From Rhizobium bangladeshense (GTDB lineage Bacteria > Pseudomonadota > Alphaproteobacteria > Rhizobiales > Rhizobiaceae), in NCBI RefSeq assembly GCF_001662075.1, contig NZ_LYPL01000004.1, positions 1 through 64,000 of the forward strand: 64,000 nt of DNA. Direction: 5' to 3'. The position numbers and the translations under genes are program-made. Each line of letters begins with the position of its first letter. Position 1 is the stretch's first letter. Below the pieces are notes generated by a model. The model did not search any database. It had not been told where the DNA came from and saw only the letters and a program-made list of their open reading frames with translations. Below are positions 42,637 through 50,682 of this stretch, piece after piece.

Positions 42637-43566
42637 GTGATGAATCCCCTCCACCTCACCCTTGGGCCGCTCCTCTACCTTTGGCCGACTGAAAAGTGGC
42701 GCGACTTTTATTACAGGATCGCCGACGAGGCGCCCGTCGACGTCGTCGTTCTTGGGGAGACGGTCTGCTCCAAGCGGCTCCACTTCATGGAAGGCGAAAT
42801 GGCCGCGGTCGTCGATCGGCTAGAAAACGCCGGCAAGATCGTAAGGTTCTCGACACTCGCCCTCGCCACGCTCGACCGGGAATCGAAGTACCAGAGGACG
42901 GTGGCCGAAGAGGACACCCACCTCGTCGAGGCGAACGATCTTTCGGCCCTCCAGCTCCTGAAAGGTCGCCCACACTCGATCGGTCCTTTCGTCAACGTCT
43001 ACAACGGCGCTACGGCGAGGCTTCTCGCACGCAACGGAGCGACGAGTATCTGCCTGCCGCCTGAAATCCCGGCGGCGTCGGTGATGGAGATTACGAGGTC
43101 GTGTCCCGGTCCGGAGTTCGAGCTTTTCGCCTTCGGCCGGATCCCGCTTGCCATCTCGGCGAGATGCGCTCACGCCCGTTCGAAAGGCAAGATGAAGGAC
43201 AACTGCCAGTTCGTCTGCCAGGACGATCCCGATGGCCTACCCGTCAACACGCTCTCCGGACAGCCGTTCCTGGCGTTGAATGGCGTTCAGACGGTTTCGC
43301 ATGCCTGCCAGGCCCTTCTCGAAGGGCCGGCCGAAATGCTTTCGCTCGGAGTCTCGTCTTTGAGGCTTTCTCCACAGAACTGCGACATGGCGCTCGTGGC
43401 CCGGCTTTTTGTCGATCTCTGTCGAGGAAATATCGAATCGGACGAGGCAGCCGCCTGCTTGCGGAACGTCTTTCCGGCCGCGCCGCTTTCCAACGGCTTC
43501 CACTACGCCGTGGCTGGTGCGGAGTGGGTATCGAGGCTCAAAAACTCTCAAGGACACACGCGATGA
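42637..43566 (+). CDS. ubiV: UbiV, U32-family Fe-S ubiquinone hydroxylation protein
   Basis: 309-aa partner of UbiU. It opens LTLGPLLYLWP...FYYRIAD, then VVVLGETVCSKR with the first Fe-S cysteine (residue 43 from ATG 42640), and the later SARCAHA, DNCQFVCQ cluster supplies the other three. GTG 42637 and ATG 42640 are adjacent starts; ATG 42640 is 7 bp after the ubiU stop. It overlaps the next small gene by 4 bp (ATGA). With ubiT, ubiU, ubiD and ubiX this gives most of a dedicated anaerobic quinone pathway. Confidence 0.96.
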   Translation: MMNPLHLTLGPLLYLWPTEKWRDFYYRIADEAPVDVVVLGETVCSKRLHFMEGEMAAVVDRLENAGKIVRFSTLALATLDRESKYQRTVAEEDTHLVEANDLSALQLLKGRPHSIGPFVNVYNGATARLLARNGATSICLPPEIPAASVMEITRSCPGPEFELFAFGRIPLAISARCAHARSKGKMKDNCQFVCQDDPDGLPVNTLSGQPFLALNGVQTVSHACQALLEGPAEMLSLGVSSLRLSPQNCDMALVARLFVDLCRGNIESDEAAACLRNVFPAAPLSNGFHYAVAGAEWVSRLKNSQGHTR

Positions 43567-43976
43567 CGAGACTGATGGAATCACCGTGCAGCAAAGACAG
43601 AGCCTTGTCGGCTCTTCGCCAGATCAAGGCGTTCGCGAAGCAGCCGGAGGTGGGCTGCGGCTGCTCGACCGTCGTGGGCGAGGTCCTGACCAACCTCGGG
43701 CCGGCGGAGCGCGCGGCGGTCGTCCGGGAGCTTTTCGCGTCGGCGGTTCGGCAAAGATCGAAAGCGGGGACGCTGCTGGAACTTCTTCGCGAGTTGGATC
43801 AGCTCGGACCTGCGACGGACATCGGGGAACTGGAGGAGGCGGCGATGATCTTCGATGATCTCGCCGAGCAGGCACGTCTGGGCTCTCAACTTCTTCGCGC
43901 TTTCACCTTCAACAGACGCGACCTCCGTCGACCGCCGGATGAAAGTCCCGCCTTGGCAGCGGAGGCGGGACGATGA
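43563..43976 (+). CDS. Hypothetical protein coupled to ubiV
   Basis: 137-aa soluble, helix-rich protein I do not recognise. The N-terminal part has the Cys pattern VGCGCSTVVGEVLTNLGPAERAAVV, possibly a metal or Fe-S site; the rest is helical (GTLLELLRELDQLGPATDIGELEEAAMIFDDLAEQA). It overlaps ubiV by 4 bp and the next gene by 4 bp, so it is translated as part of the ubiTUV operon. The longer frame upstream to 43101 lies inside ubiV and is rejected. Confidence 0.65.
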   Translation: MTRLMESPCSKDRALSALRQIKAFAKQPEVGCGCSTVVGEVLTNLGPAERAAVVRELFASAVRQRSKAGTLLELLRELDQLGPATDIGELEEAAMIFDDLAEQARLGSQLLRAFTFNRRDLRRPPDESPALAAEAGR

Positions 43977-44176
43977 CGTATTCATGCCGCCAGAACCTCC
44001 ATCTAGATATTCTCGAACTGGTTAGTTCGGGCGTCTTTCTCGGAGGCGAAGCTCAATCAACCTTGGAAGCCTATCTCCTGGATGCGCGAACGTCCTTCCG
44101 CATCGCAAGTTATGCAGCGGCAGCGCCGGATAGCCGCCCGAGAGGCGCTTGGTTCAAGCGGGACCGCCCGTCATGA
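43973..44176 (+). CDS. Small hypothetical protein coupled to the ubiTUV operon
   Basis: 67-aa protein of unknown function, opening MTYSCRQNLHLDILELVSSGVFLGGEAQSTLEAYLLDA. It overlaps its neighbours on both sides by 4 bp (ATGA), the main evidence that it is real. Basic C-terminus (PRGAWFKRDRPS). No motif recognised. Confidence 0.5.
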   Translation: MTYSCRQNLHLDILELVSSGVFLGGEAQSTLEAYLLDARTSFRIASYAAAAPDSRPRGAWFKRDRPS

Positions 44177-44517
44177 AGCCGTGGTCGTCCATCGAGTTCG
44201 ACGGGGGAAGCATGACCGGGAGCCTTTTCTTGCAGATCGGTCAGAAAGCATCGTGCGGAATTGTCGTCAAGGTAACCCGGCGGGCCATCCTAAACGTCGC
44301 ATCGCCTCCTCGGGCCACCGAGGAACGCTTCGCTCAACACGTCGAATTCTTCAAGACGATCGCATTGGAAAAGTTTCACCGCGTCGCTTCCTGCGGACGG
44401 ATCGACGTCACCGCCGAAGATGTGCGGGTCTGGCGCAGCCGCTACGGCCCGCCTCTTCCGACCGACGGGCAAAGAAGCGGACGCATCTCGCCTTTGCCGC
44501 GAATATCTTCATCGTGA
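44173..44517 (+). CDS. DUF1488-like small protein (paralog 2)
   Basis: 114-aa protein of the same type as those at 34006 and 44927: GIVVKVTRRAILNVASPPRATEERFAQHVEFFKTIALEKFHRV then RIDVTAEDVRVW. It overlaps the preceding 67-aa gene by 4 bp and so is the last gene of the ubiTUV operon. The shared core with its paralogs is VxRxAxLxxASPPxAxExR and a terminal xVTAxDVxxW. Function unknown. Confidence 0.65.
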   Translation: MKPWSSIEFDGGSMTGSLFLQIGQKASCGIVVKVTRRAILNVASPPRATEERFAQHVEFFKTIALEKFHRVASCGRIDVTAEDVRVWRSRYGPPLPTDGQRSGRISPLPRISSS

Positions 44518-44598
44518 TCGCGCAGCCGATTGATCTGCAACAAACGAGAGTGCATCAGCTTCGGATAGTCTATCGGCGTCCAATGAAGGGAGACGTCC

Positions 44599-44778
44599 AT
44601 GGGAAGTTTTAGCGCGTGGCACTGGGCCGTTGTACTTGTCGTAATCCTGATCTTTTTCGGACGAGGAAAAGTCCCTGAATTGATGGGCGACGTCGCCCAA
44701 GGTATCAGAGCCTTTAAGAGAGGCCTCCGCGACGACCAGCGGACCGATGGCGAACTGGACCAGCAGGACAAGCTCTAG
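44599..44778 (+). CDS. TatA-like protein, 59 aa
   Basis: Short gene encoding [20 protein letters not shown] followed by [23 protein letters not shown], the exact architecture of TatA/E: one membrane span, the FGRGK-PEL hinge, then an amphipathic helix and a charged Gln/Asp tail. TatA forms the pore of the twin-arginine translocon. No tatB or tatC is present nearby, so it must work with chromosomal partners, perhaps raising export of Tat substrates such as NirK. GGGAGA lies 6 bp before the ATG. Confidence 0.88.
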   Translation: MGSFSAWHWAVVLVVILIFFGRGKVPELMGDVAQGIRAFKRGLRDDQRTDGELDQQDKL

Positions 44779-44849
44779 GAGTTGCAATCTCGCCTAAATG
44801 CGACGATCGCCGCATGGAAGGCAGATCCGCCATGAAGTGACGCCGGACG

Positions 44850-44863
44850 TTGACGCAAGTCAA
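44850..44863. promoter_or_regulatory. FNR-type box TTGAC-GCAA-GTCAA
   Basis: Palindromic TTG-N8-CAA site 63 bp before the DUF1488-like gene at 44927. Confidence 0.75.
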
Positions 44864-44926
44864 TGAGCTTTGTCACCCCAGGCGGACAAATAGCTGACAC
44901 CCGCGTCAAAGGTAAGGAGACACGAG

Positions 44927-45304
44927 ATGATGCCAGTGGTCGTTCATGCTGCTCTTGACGAACGCGAGCGGTCGGGAAGAATTGAATTCCGTCGTGAGGG
45001 GCGAGCGGGTGTCGTAATCGTCTCACGGCGGGCGCTTTTGGCAGTCGCGTCACCCCCGAAGGCCACGGAGACCAGGCTAATTCAATACGCGGCCATCTTC
45101 TGCGAAATCGCAGTCGCCCGCTCCAGGATCATCGACGGCAACCGGGACATCTTTCTGGTTACGGCGAACGATGTCATGAACTGGCTCCGGGGTTGGCGGC
45201 CTGCGGAGTCGGTTATGTTGCACCGACACACAGCCAGAGCGGCGTCGCCGAAAGCAGAAGTCCTTTCGCCACGTCTCGTTTGGGACGCAGGCAAAGCGGT
45301 GTAG
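44927..45304 (+). CDS. DUF1488-like small protein (paralog 3)
   Basis: 125-aa protein: GRIEFRREGRAGVVIVSRRALLAVASPPKATETRLIQYAAIFCEIA then DIFLVTANDVMNWLRG. The RRALLAVASPPKATETR core nearly repeats paralog 2 and is recognisable in paralog 1 (34006). AAGGTAAGGAGACACGAG stands before the double ATG. It has its own FNR-type box. The C-terminal 25 residues are basic and unique. Unknown function. Confidence 0.7.
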   Translation: MMPVVVHAALDERERSGRIEFRREGRAGVVIVSRRALLAVASPPKATETRLIQYAAIFCEIAVARSRIIDGNRDIFLVTANDVMNWLRGWRPAESVMLHRHTARAASPKAEVLSPRLVWDAGKAV

Positions 45305-45313
45305 AGGCTGTTG

Positions 45314-45514
45314 CTACCTGCATTGAAAGCGTCCGCGGGCCTGCTGCTTGGAGAGGCCCCGAAGCGAACCGTCGTCGCAACGTCTTCTGTTGGCGAGGAT
45401 GAGCTTCAACAGCTCCCATTCCGTAACGGCGGTCCGTTTAAACCACGGTTCCGTCGCGATTTCTTCATGAATTCGGCCAACTAGAGCAGCTTCATCCGGT
45501 TCCAGATTGAGCAC
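45314..45514 (-). CDS. Small hypothetical protein, 66 aa
   Basis: Minus-strand frame with the protein-like stretch LEPDEAALVGRIHEEIATEPWFKRTAVTEWELLKLILANRR. I start at GTG 45514, which has AAAAGGA 8 bp ahead; a longer frame to 45655 is possible. It converges on the DUF1488-like gene. No family recognised; may be real or a remnant. Confidence 0.4.
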   Translation of the reverse strand: MLNLEPDEAALVGRIHEEIATEPWFKRTAVTEWELLKLILANRRRCDDGSLRGLSKQQARGRFQCR

Positions 45515-45756
45515 TGAAATTGTCCTTTTCGGTATTTGTCGGTGAAACTGCAGCCCGATCTGAACCGGGTGGATGCACGACAGCTCCTTAGTCGATGTGA
45601 GCCGTCGTTGCGTGGAAATGGATGGCCCCTTCTCTCCTGTCAGGGCGGCCATCACTCGGACTTGCCATGGTCATCGGGGAAACTCACCCGAGGTAGCCGA
45701 TCATCGCTCCCTCGACAATTGGACGTCTTTGATGCAGGTCCACCACGCGTAAGCTT

Positions 45757-45972
45757 TCAATCGTCATTCTGGAAAAGAGCTGTCGCCAGGTAGCCCCCGC
45801 CGATCGTGCTCGCGAAAAGGTAGATGAACAGGCCCTGCGCCAGCCATCGCTCCGAAACGTTCGAGGGAAACATTTCCGAGAGGCCATTGATCCAGACAAT
45901 GGCGCCCGCGATGCCGCCTATCGCGAATCCGATGGCGAGACGAGTGAGCATGAAAGAGATCAGCGGCGGCAT
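45757..45972 (-). CDS. Small membrane protein, 71 aa
   Basis: Two membrane spans (TRLAIGFAIGGIAGAIVWINGL and LAQGLFIYLFASTIGGGYLATALF) separated by SEMFPSNVSERW. I start at ATG 45972, with GGAGG 5 bp ahead; the long upstream frame to 46197 overlaps the divergent LysE-type gene. An FNR-type box lies 54 bp upstream. Function unknown. Confidence 0.6.
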   Translation of the reverse strand: MPPLISFMLTRLAIGFAIGGIAGAIVWINGLSEMFPSNVSERWLAQGLFIYLFASTIGGGYLATALFQNDD

Positions 45973-46026
45973 TCGAACCTCCATCCCGATCTCGGGAAAC
46001 GAGCTCGAAGGCAAGCGGTTCCGAAC

Positions 46027-46040
46027 ATGATCTGAATCAA
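46027..46040. promoter_or_regulatory. FNR-type box ATGAT-CTGA-ATCAA, divergent
   Basis: One mismatch from TTGAT-N4-ATCAA, between the small membrane gene (54 bp, minus) and the LysE-type gene (48 bp, plus). Weaker left half-site than the other boxes. Confidence 0.55.
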
Positions 46041-46088
46041 TTACACGCACAGAGAAGAGTGCGAGGTAGCGGCACGAAGGAGACAACC

Positions 46089-46649
46089 GTGGAACATCTT
46101 GCATTCGCTTCCGCATCATTCGCCTTGCTCGTGCTTCCCGGACCCACGAATGCGATGCTCGCTCTCTCAGCCACTGAGCTGAGCACGATCCGCACACCTC
46201 TTCGTGTCGGAACAGTCGTCGTGGGATATCTTGTAACCATCGTCGGCATCGCCAGTATCGCCGGCCCGCTTCTCCACGATCATGTGGCGGTCGAGCGGAT
46301 CGTCAAGCTGGCCTCCGCTTTCTGGGTGCTTTATCTGGGGTTCCGCCTCTGGGCCCCTGTGCAGTCTTCGGAAAAGTCTCTGATCGGAAACGTTCGCCTG
46401 CTGGTTACCACGCTGCTTAATCCAAAGGGCGTTGTTCTTGGCCTGACGATGATCCCGCCGTCCCAGAACTTGTTGCCGTCTGCAGCGATCGCAACGATTG
46501 CCGTCGTCGTGACCGTGACATCCTGTCTGTGGCTTCTCGCCGGTCGCCTTCTCCTCGTTGGCAGTCGTCGCGTCGCTGTTGCTCGCAAGGCCGGTTCCGC
46601 GATTCTGTTGCTATTCTCCACCTTGCTGGCCAGCAGCGCCCTATCCTGA
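46089..46649 (+). CDS. LysE/RhtB-type exporter
   Basis: 186-aa inner-membrane protein of the LysE family, which exports amino acids or small amphipathic molecules. It shows the opening FALLVLPGPTNAML (family P-G-P-x-N/T-x-x motif near residue 17), a NPKGVVLGL segment matching the conserved NPK in the centre, and six hydrophobic stretches. I start at GTG 46089 because AAGGAG lies 6 bp ahead. Substrate unknown. An FNR-type box is 48 bp upstream. Confidence 0.85.
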   Translation: MEHLAFASASFALLVLPGPTNAMLALSATELSTIRTPLRVGTVVVGYLVTIVGIASIAGPLLHDHVAVERIVKLASAFWVLYLGFRLWAPVQSSEKSLIGNVRLLVTTLLNPKGVVLGLTMIPPSQNLLPSAAIATIAVVVTVTSCLWLLAGRLLLVGSRRVAVARKAGSAILLLFSTLLASSALS

Positions 46650-46676
46650 GGACCGACGGGTTCCGCGCTCCTCAGG
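46645..46676 (+). terminator. Hairpin at the end of the LysE-type gene
   Basis: Inverted repeat CCTGAGGA/TCCTCAGG with a 16-nt loop, beginning in the stop region of the exporter gene. It is followed by CTTCAATCT with no run of T, so a tentative terminator. Confidence 0.4.
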
Positions 46677-46833
46677 CTTCAATCTCCCACTAGAAGCAAG
46701 TTTCGTTATGTCAATGATCGCTCTTAGATATGCTAATGTTGCCATCGACGGTCGCAGGAGGAATCTGATGATCGGAGATGATGGGAACTGGCGGACTCCC
46801 TGTCCGCACTTGCAAAAATAGCTATCTCCCGCG

Positions 46834-46931
46834 GTGATTCGAACCCTTGCCGACGGCGAGATTTCAGTCAAGGCACTTGCCCGCTTGCGTAGGCCTCAAC
46901 CAGTCGGCCCTGTCGCGGCATTTGAACGTTA
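46834..46931 (+). pseudogene. ArsR-type regulator remnant
   Basis: Plus-strand frame reads VIRTLADGEISVKALAR, then after a 1-base frame change VGLNQSALSRHLNV. Together these match the winged-helix core of ArsR/SmtB regulators (ILxxLADGExSVxELAxxVGLSQSALSxHLxxL). Both flanks are unreadable, so this is a decayed gene. Confidence 0.5.
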
Positions 46932-47697
46932 ACGGGCGCAAACTTCAATTGCCTCACGAGTTCCCTTGCGCAGGAGAAACGGCTGCAGGATGGTTTTCAC
47001 CCACGAAAGCGCCTTAGGGCGCGACCACAACAAGTGGTTCCAAGGCATTGCGCGCTGCCGGATACATTCGCGACAATTTTCAATGGTTGTCAACGGCTAC
47101 CCGCTCGATGGTGCCAGGCTAACCGCACGTACTTGAAGTCGGCATCATCTATGTATCTGGCCATCCGTTGCCGCTGCGAACTGCAAGCTGCTGAGGACAC
47201 TCTCGCGCAGTGGCACCCATGCACGGATCCGTTGGCGCTCCCACGTCACAAACCGATGAAATTGCCTGGCGCCCGATGTACTTCCTGAATGACCCCAGGG
47301 CCTTCGAGCCGCCCTTCGACCTGGGCCGCCCGCAAAGATCGACACTCGAACGTCCGATGGTGATCGCAACCACTCAGTCGACCAACCGAAGGATCACCTT
47401 GGTGAAGCCGAATTTCAAGGGTTCGAAAGACGAGGAGAATCTCCGTTACAGCGACTCCTGGGGAGCTCGAGAACCTGTGGAGAGACCCTGGATCGGCCAG
47501 TTCACACCCTCCCATCTTTTTCGACATCGCATGGACTAGAGGGTCCGGGAAGGGTGCATCGCGGACAGATCAACGTCCGACACCGATACCTGGGGAAATC
47601 TGCCTCCAGGGTACGTCGGCCGAAGATTTCATCAGCCAGACGTGCTCTGGCTACGCTAACCTCGGTCGCTGGATAATTCTAAGGAAGCTAAATACCG
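46932..47697. other. Gene-poor gap
   Basis: About 770 bp before the 121-aa gene at 47698. Short open frames at 47034-47288 and 47210-47539 overlap, lack ribosome sites and have no recognisable product. I see no IS inverted repeats or FNR-type box. Possibly decayed sequence continuing from the ArsR-type remnant. Confidence 0.45.
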
Positions 47698-48063
47698 ATG
47701 CCCTTTTTTCTGGTCAATCATACCTCCCTTGTCGAGGCGGATGACGAGATTGCAGCTGCCGAAAGGATACTGAAGAGGCTCCGAGATGGAGGTGCACAGA
47801 CGTTCACCGTCAAGTTCGATGAGGAAAACGTGCACCAAGTTGTTCTACAGGTTGCGCAAGCGGTGCCGCTCTCTGATTCGCATCCCATCGAGCCGGAAGT
47901 CGGTGCCAGCGACGCTCTTGAAAAAACGCCCGCGCTTATCGCCGATCGCGACATCCCCAGTGCAACGATGAACAGGGGCCATCTGAGCAGAGCGATCACC
48001 AGCCTTCTTATTTTTGCGGCTGGCCTTTCTCTGGGCTTCGGTGCCTACGCCTTCACCCAGTAG
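47698..48063 (+). CDS. Hypothetical C-terminal-anchored protein, 121 aa
   Basis: Protein opening MPFFLVNHTSLVEADDEIAAAERILKRLRDGGAQTFTVKFDEENVHQVVL and ending in one membrane span (SRAITSLLIFAAGLSLGFGAYAF). The cytosolic part looks like a small alpha/beta domain. AAGGAAGC precedes the ATG. It lies 200 bp upstream of ccoN in the same direction. Not recognised; related small proteins precede ccoN in some rhizobia only by my impression, so no role is claimed. Confidence 0.6.
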   Translation: MPFFLVNHTSLVEADDEIAAAERILKRLRDGGAQTFTVKFDEENVHQVVLQVAQAVPLSDSHPIEPEVGASDALEKTPALIADRDIPSATMNRGHLSRAITSLLIFAAGLSLGFGAYAFTQ

Positions 48064-48263
48064 TATCGCTCGTCCAGGAAATCCCGTCCGCGGCGTTGAC
48101 TATGGACGCCGCCCGTCCATATGGTTTCGCAACCCCATGGAACTGGCTGCGTACATCATTGTGGCTACGTGGGCGCAGCCGAGCCGAGCGGCAATGGCGT
48201 AAAAAGGCAGGAATTCCCGTAGTATTCGGAGCTTGGCCTGAATGTTCGAATGGGGGGTATGAA

Positions 48264-49916
48264 ATGGGACAGCTCACGACAGGGGAACGGGACCTCGCAG
48301 GAGGGGTTCTGGTTTTCATGGCCGTTGTCGGGATAGCAATGGCAGCTATGGGGGGAATGGAGCCGCTCGGCATTCACGGCGTCATGGTGCTCTTGTGCAG
48401 CGTTGGCCTTCTGTTCGTGCTCATGTCCAGTGCGTTTGGTCCAGCTCCCGATCCCGCCCGGTTGAGCAAGTACTATGACGATCCGATCAAGGTCGGTGTG
48501 GGCTTTACCCTCGCATGGGCGATCTTCGGCATGTTCATCGGCGTCTGGGCTGCCGCCCAGCTTGCATGGCCGAGCCTGAACTTCGACACGTCCTGGGCGA
48601 GTTTCGGCCGCATCCGTCCCGCTCACACCTCTGGCGTGATCTTCGGCTTCGGCGGGAATGCCCTGATCACGACATCCTACCACGTCGTCCAGCGGACGTC
48701 CCGCGCACGTCTCGCCGACCAGTTTTCTCCCTGGTTCGTTCTCCTTGGCTTCAACCTGTTCTGTCTGATCGCGGTTTCCGGCTACTTTCTCGGCGTCACC
48801 CAGTCGAAGGAATACGCGGAGGCGGAGTGGTACGCAGATATCTGGCTGGTTGTCGTCTGGGTGGCATATTTCGTCCTCTATGTGAGAACGCTGGCGCGGC
48901 GGAAGGAGCCGCACATCTACGTCGCCAACTGGTACTACATGGCCTTCATTCTCGTCGTCGCCATTCTGCACATCGTCAATAACCTGGCGGTACCGATTTC
49001 ATTCACGCAGGCGAAGAGCTATACGATCTGGGCGGGGGTACAGGATTCGATGGTGCAGTGGTGGTATGGCCACAACGCCGTCGCCTTCTTCCTGACGGCC
49101 GGCTTTCTGGCCATGCTCTACTACTACCTACCCAAACGGGCGGAGCGGCCGATCTTCTCCTACCGCCTATCGATCCTGAGCTTCTGGGGCATCACCTTCT
49201 TCTATATGTGGGCCGGTTCCCACCATCTGCACTATACGGCCCTGCCGCACTGGGTGCAGAACCTCGGAATGACCTTTTCGGTGATGCTGCTAGTGCCGTC
49301 CTGGGCTTCGGCGGGGAACGCCTTGCTGACGCTCAACGGGGCGTGGCACAAGGTGCGGGACGACGCTACGTTGCGCTTCATCATGATGGCGGCGTTTTTC
49401 TACGGGCTTTCCACGTTCGAGGGGTCCTTCCTCGCGATACGTCCCGTCAACTCCCTGTCCCACTACACCGACTGGACGGTGGGGCATGTTCACGCGGGCG
49501 CGCTGGGGTGGGTCGCGATGATTACGTTCGGGTCGCTCTACACACTTGTGCCGTCGATCTGGAAGCGAGAACGGATGTACTCGGCGACACTCGTGGAGGT
49601 CCACTTCTGGCTCGCTCTCGTCGGTACGCTCATCTACGTCTTCGCCATGTGGAATTCCGGCATCATCCAAGGGCTGATGTGGCGGACCTATTCCGAAGAC
49701 AATGCCCTTGTCTATTCCTTCGTCGATACTCTGGTCGCGATGTACCCCTATTACATCGCGCGCGCGTTTGGAGGGTTGCTGTTCCTTATCGGCGCGATCG
49801 TCGCGTCGTACAACGTCTGGATGACCGTCCGGACTCCGAACGCCGCGCCGTCTCCTGCGGGTGATGATGTTCCCGTCGGGGAACATCCAGCCACAATTCC
49901 ATCGGCCGCGGAGTAA
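48264..49916 (+). CDS. ccoN: cbb3-type cytochrome c oxidase subunit I
   Basis: 550-aa catalytic subunit of the high-affinity cbb3 oxidase (FixN). It has about 12 spans, an IRPAHTSGVIFGFGGNAL helix, WYGHNAVAFFLTAGFLAMLYYYLPK with the CuB histidine and catalytic Tyr, SHHLHYTALPHW, and the heme pair in DWTVGHVHAGALGW. I start at ATG 48264 with GGGGGG upstream; a longer frame to 48096 looks non-coding. No FNR-type box was found within 200 bp upstream, unlike most neighbours, which is odd for a fixN gene. Confidence 0.97.
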   Translation: MGQLTTGERDLAGGVLVFMAVVGIAMAAMGGMEPLGIHGVMVLLCSVGLLFVLMSSAFGPAPDPARLSKYYDDPIKVGVGFTLAWAIFGMFIGVWAAAQLAWPSLNFDTSWASFGRIRPAHTSGVIFGFGGNALITTSYHVVQRTSRARLADQFSPWFVLLGFNLFCLIAVSGYFLGVTQSKEYAEAEWYADIWLVVVWVAYFVLYVRTLARRKEPHIYVANWYYMAFILVVAILHIVNNLAVPISFTQAKSYTIWAGVQDSMVQWWYGHNAVAFFLTAGFLAMLYYYLPKRAERPIFSYRLSILSFWGITFFYMWAGSHHLHYTALPHWVQNLGMTFSVMLLVPSWASAGNALLTLNGAWHKVRDDATLRFIMMAAFFYGLSTFEGSFLAIRPVNSLSHYTDWTVGHVHAGALGWVAMITFGSLYTLVPSIWKRERMYSATLVEVHFWLALVGTLIYVFAMWNSGIIQGLMWRTYSEDNALVYSFVDTLVAMYPYYIARAFGGLLFLIGAIVASYNVWMTVRTPNAAPSPAGDDVPVGEHPATIPSAAE

Positions 49917-49920
49917 GCAC

Positions 49921-50673
49921 ATGACCGATACGCCCCACAGGAAACTGGAACGGTCCGCGACTGGCTTCATGCTGGCTATCGTGGCCGCCGCCAGCGTCGG
50001 CGGGATCGTCGAAATAGCTCCCCTTTTTACGATCGACAACACCGTCGAAAACGTGGAGGACATGCGCCTCTACACGCCGCTGGAGCTCGCCGGACGTGAC
50101 ATCTACGTCCGCGAAGGATGCTACGCATGCCACAGCCAGATGATCAGGACGTTGCGTGACGACGTGGAGCGGTATGGCCCGTATTCGCTTGCTGTTGAGT
50201 CAAAGTATGACCACCCGATGCTCTGGGGATCGAAACGCACCGGACCGGACCTCGCCCGCATCGGTGGCAAATACTCAGACTTCTGGCATGTCGCCCATCT
50301 GAGCAACCCGCGGGACGTCGTCCCGGAATCCAACATGCCGTCTTACCGTTGGCTCGCCACGACGCCCCTGAAGCTCGGCAACCTGCCTCTTATGCTCCAG
50401 GCGCAGCGCGCCGTGGGCGTGCCTTATACCGACGAGATGATCGCCAGCGCTTCTGCCGATGCCCGTGGCCAGGCCGTGCCGGACAGCGAGCAGTCTGCTG
50501 GCGTATCGGAGCGGTATGGCGCGGCAACGCAGGTTTCCGCATTCGACGGCGTGGCGACGAACGTCACCGAAATGGATGCGCTCGTCTCCTATCTTCAGGT
50601 GCTGGGACAGCTGACGAAAGCCGCTTACGATAGCACCGCGGCCCCCGAACGGATGCCCAACCCCAACAATTAG
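49921..50673 (+). CDS. ccoO: cbb3-type oxidase subunit II, monoheme cytochrome c
   Basis: 250-aa membrane-anchored cytochrome c (FixO). One N-terminal span (SATGFMLAIVAAASVGGIVEIAPLF), then the heme site REGCYACHSQMIRTLRDD and the distal Met in PESNMPSYRWL, plus the family-typical VERYGPYSLAVESKYDHPMLWGSKRTGPDLARIGGKYSD. Starts 4 bp after the ccoN stop. Full length for FixO. Confidence 0.97.
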   Translation: MTDTPHRKLERSATGFMLAIVAAASVGGIVEIAPLFTIDNTVENVEDMRLYTPLELAGRDIYVREGCYACHSQMIRTLRDDVERYGPYSLAVESKYDHPMLWGSKRTGPDLARIGGKYSDFWHVAHLSNPRDVVPESNMPSYRWLATTPLKLGNLPLMLQAQRAVGVPYTDEMIASASADARGQAVPDSEQSAGVSERYGAATQVSAFDGVATNVTEMDALVSYLQVLGQLTKAAYDSTAAPERMPNPNN

Positions 50674-50682
50674 GAGGACGCG

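Noticed and set aside
46825..46850. GGTTCGAATCACC on the minus strand resembling a tRNA T-arm
   Set aside because: No tRNA body; the sequence is explained better as part of the ArsR-type remnant.
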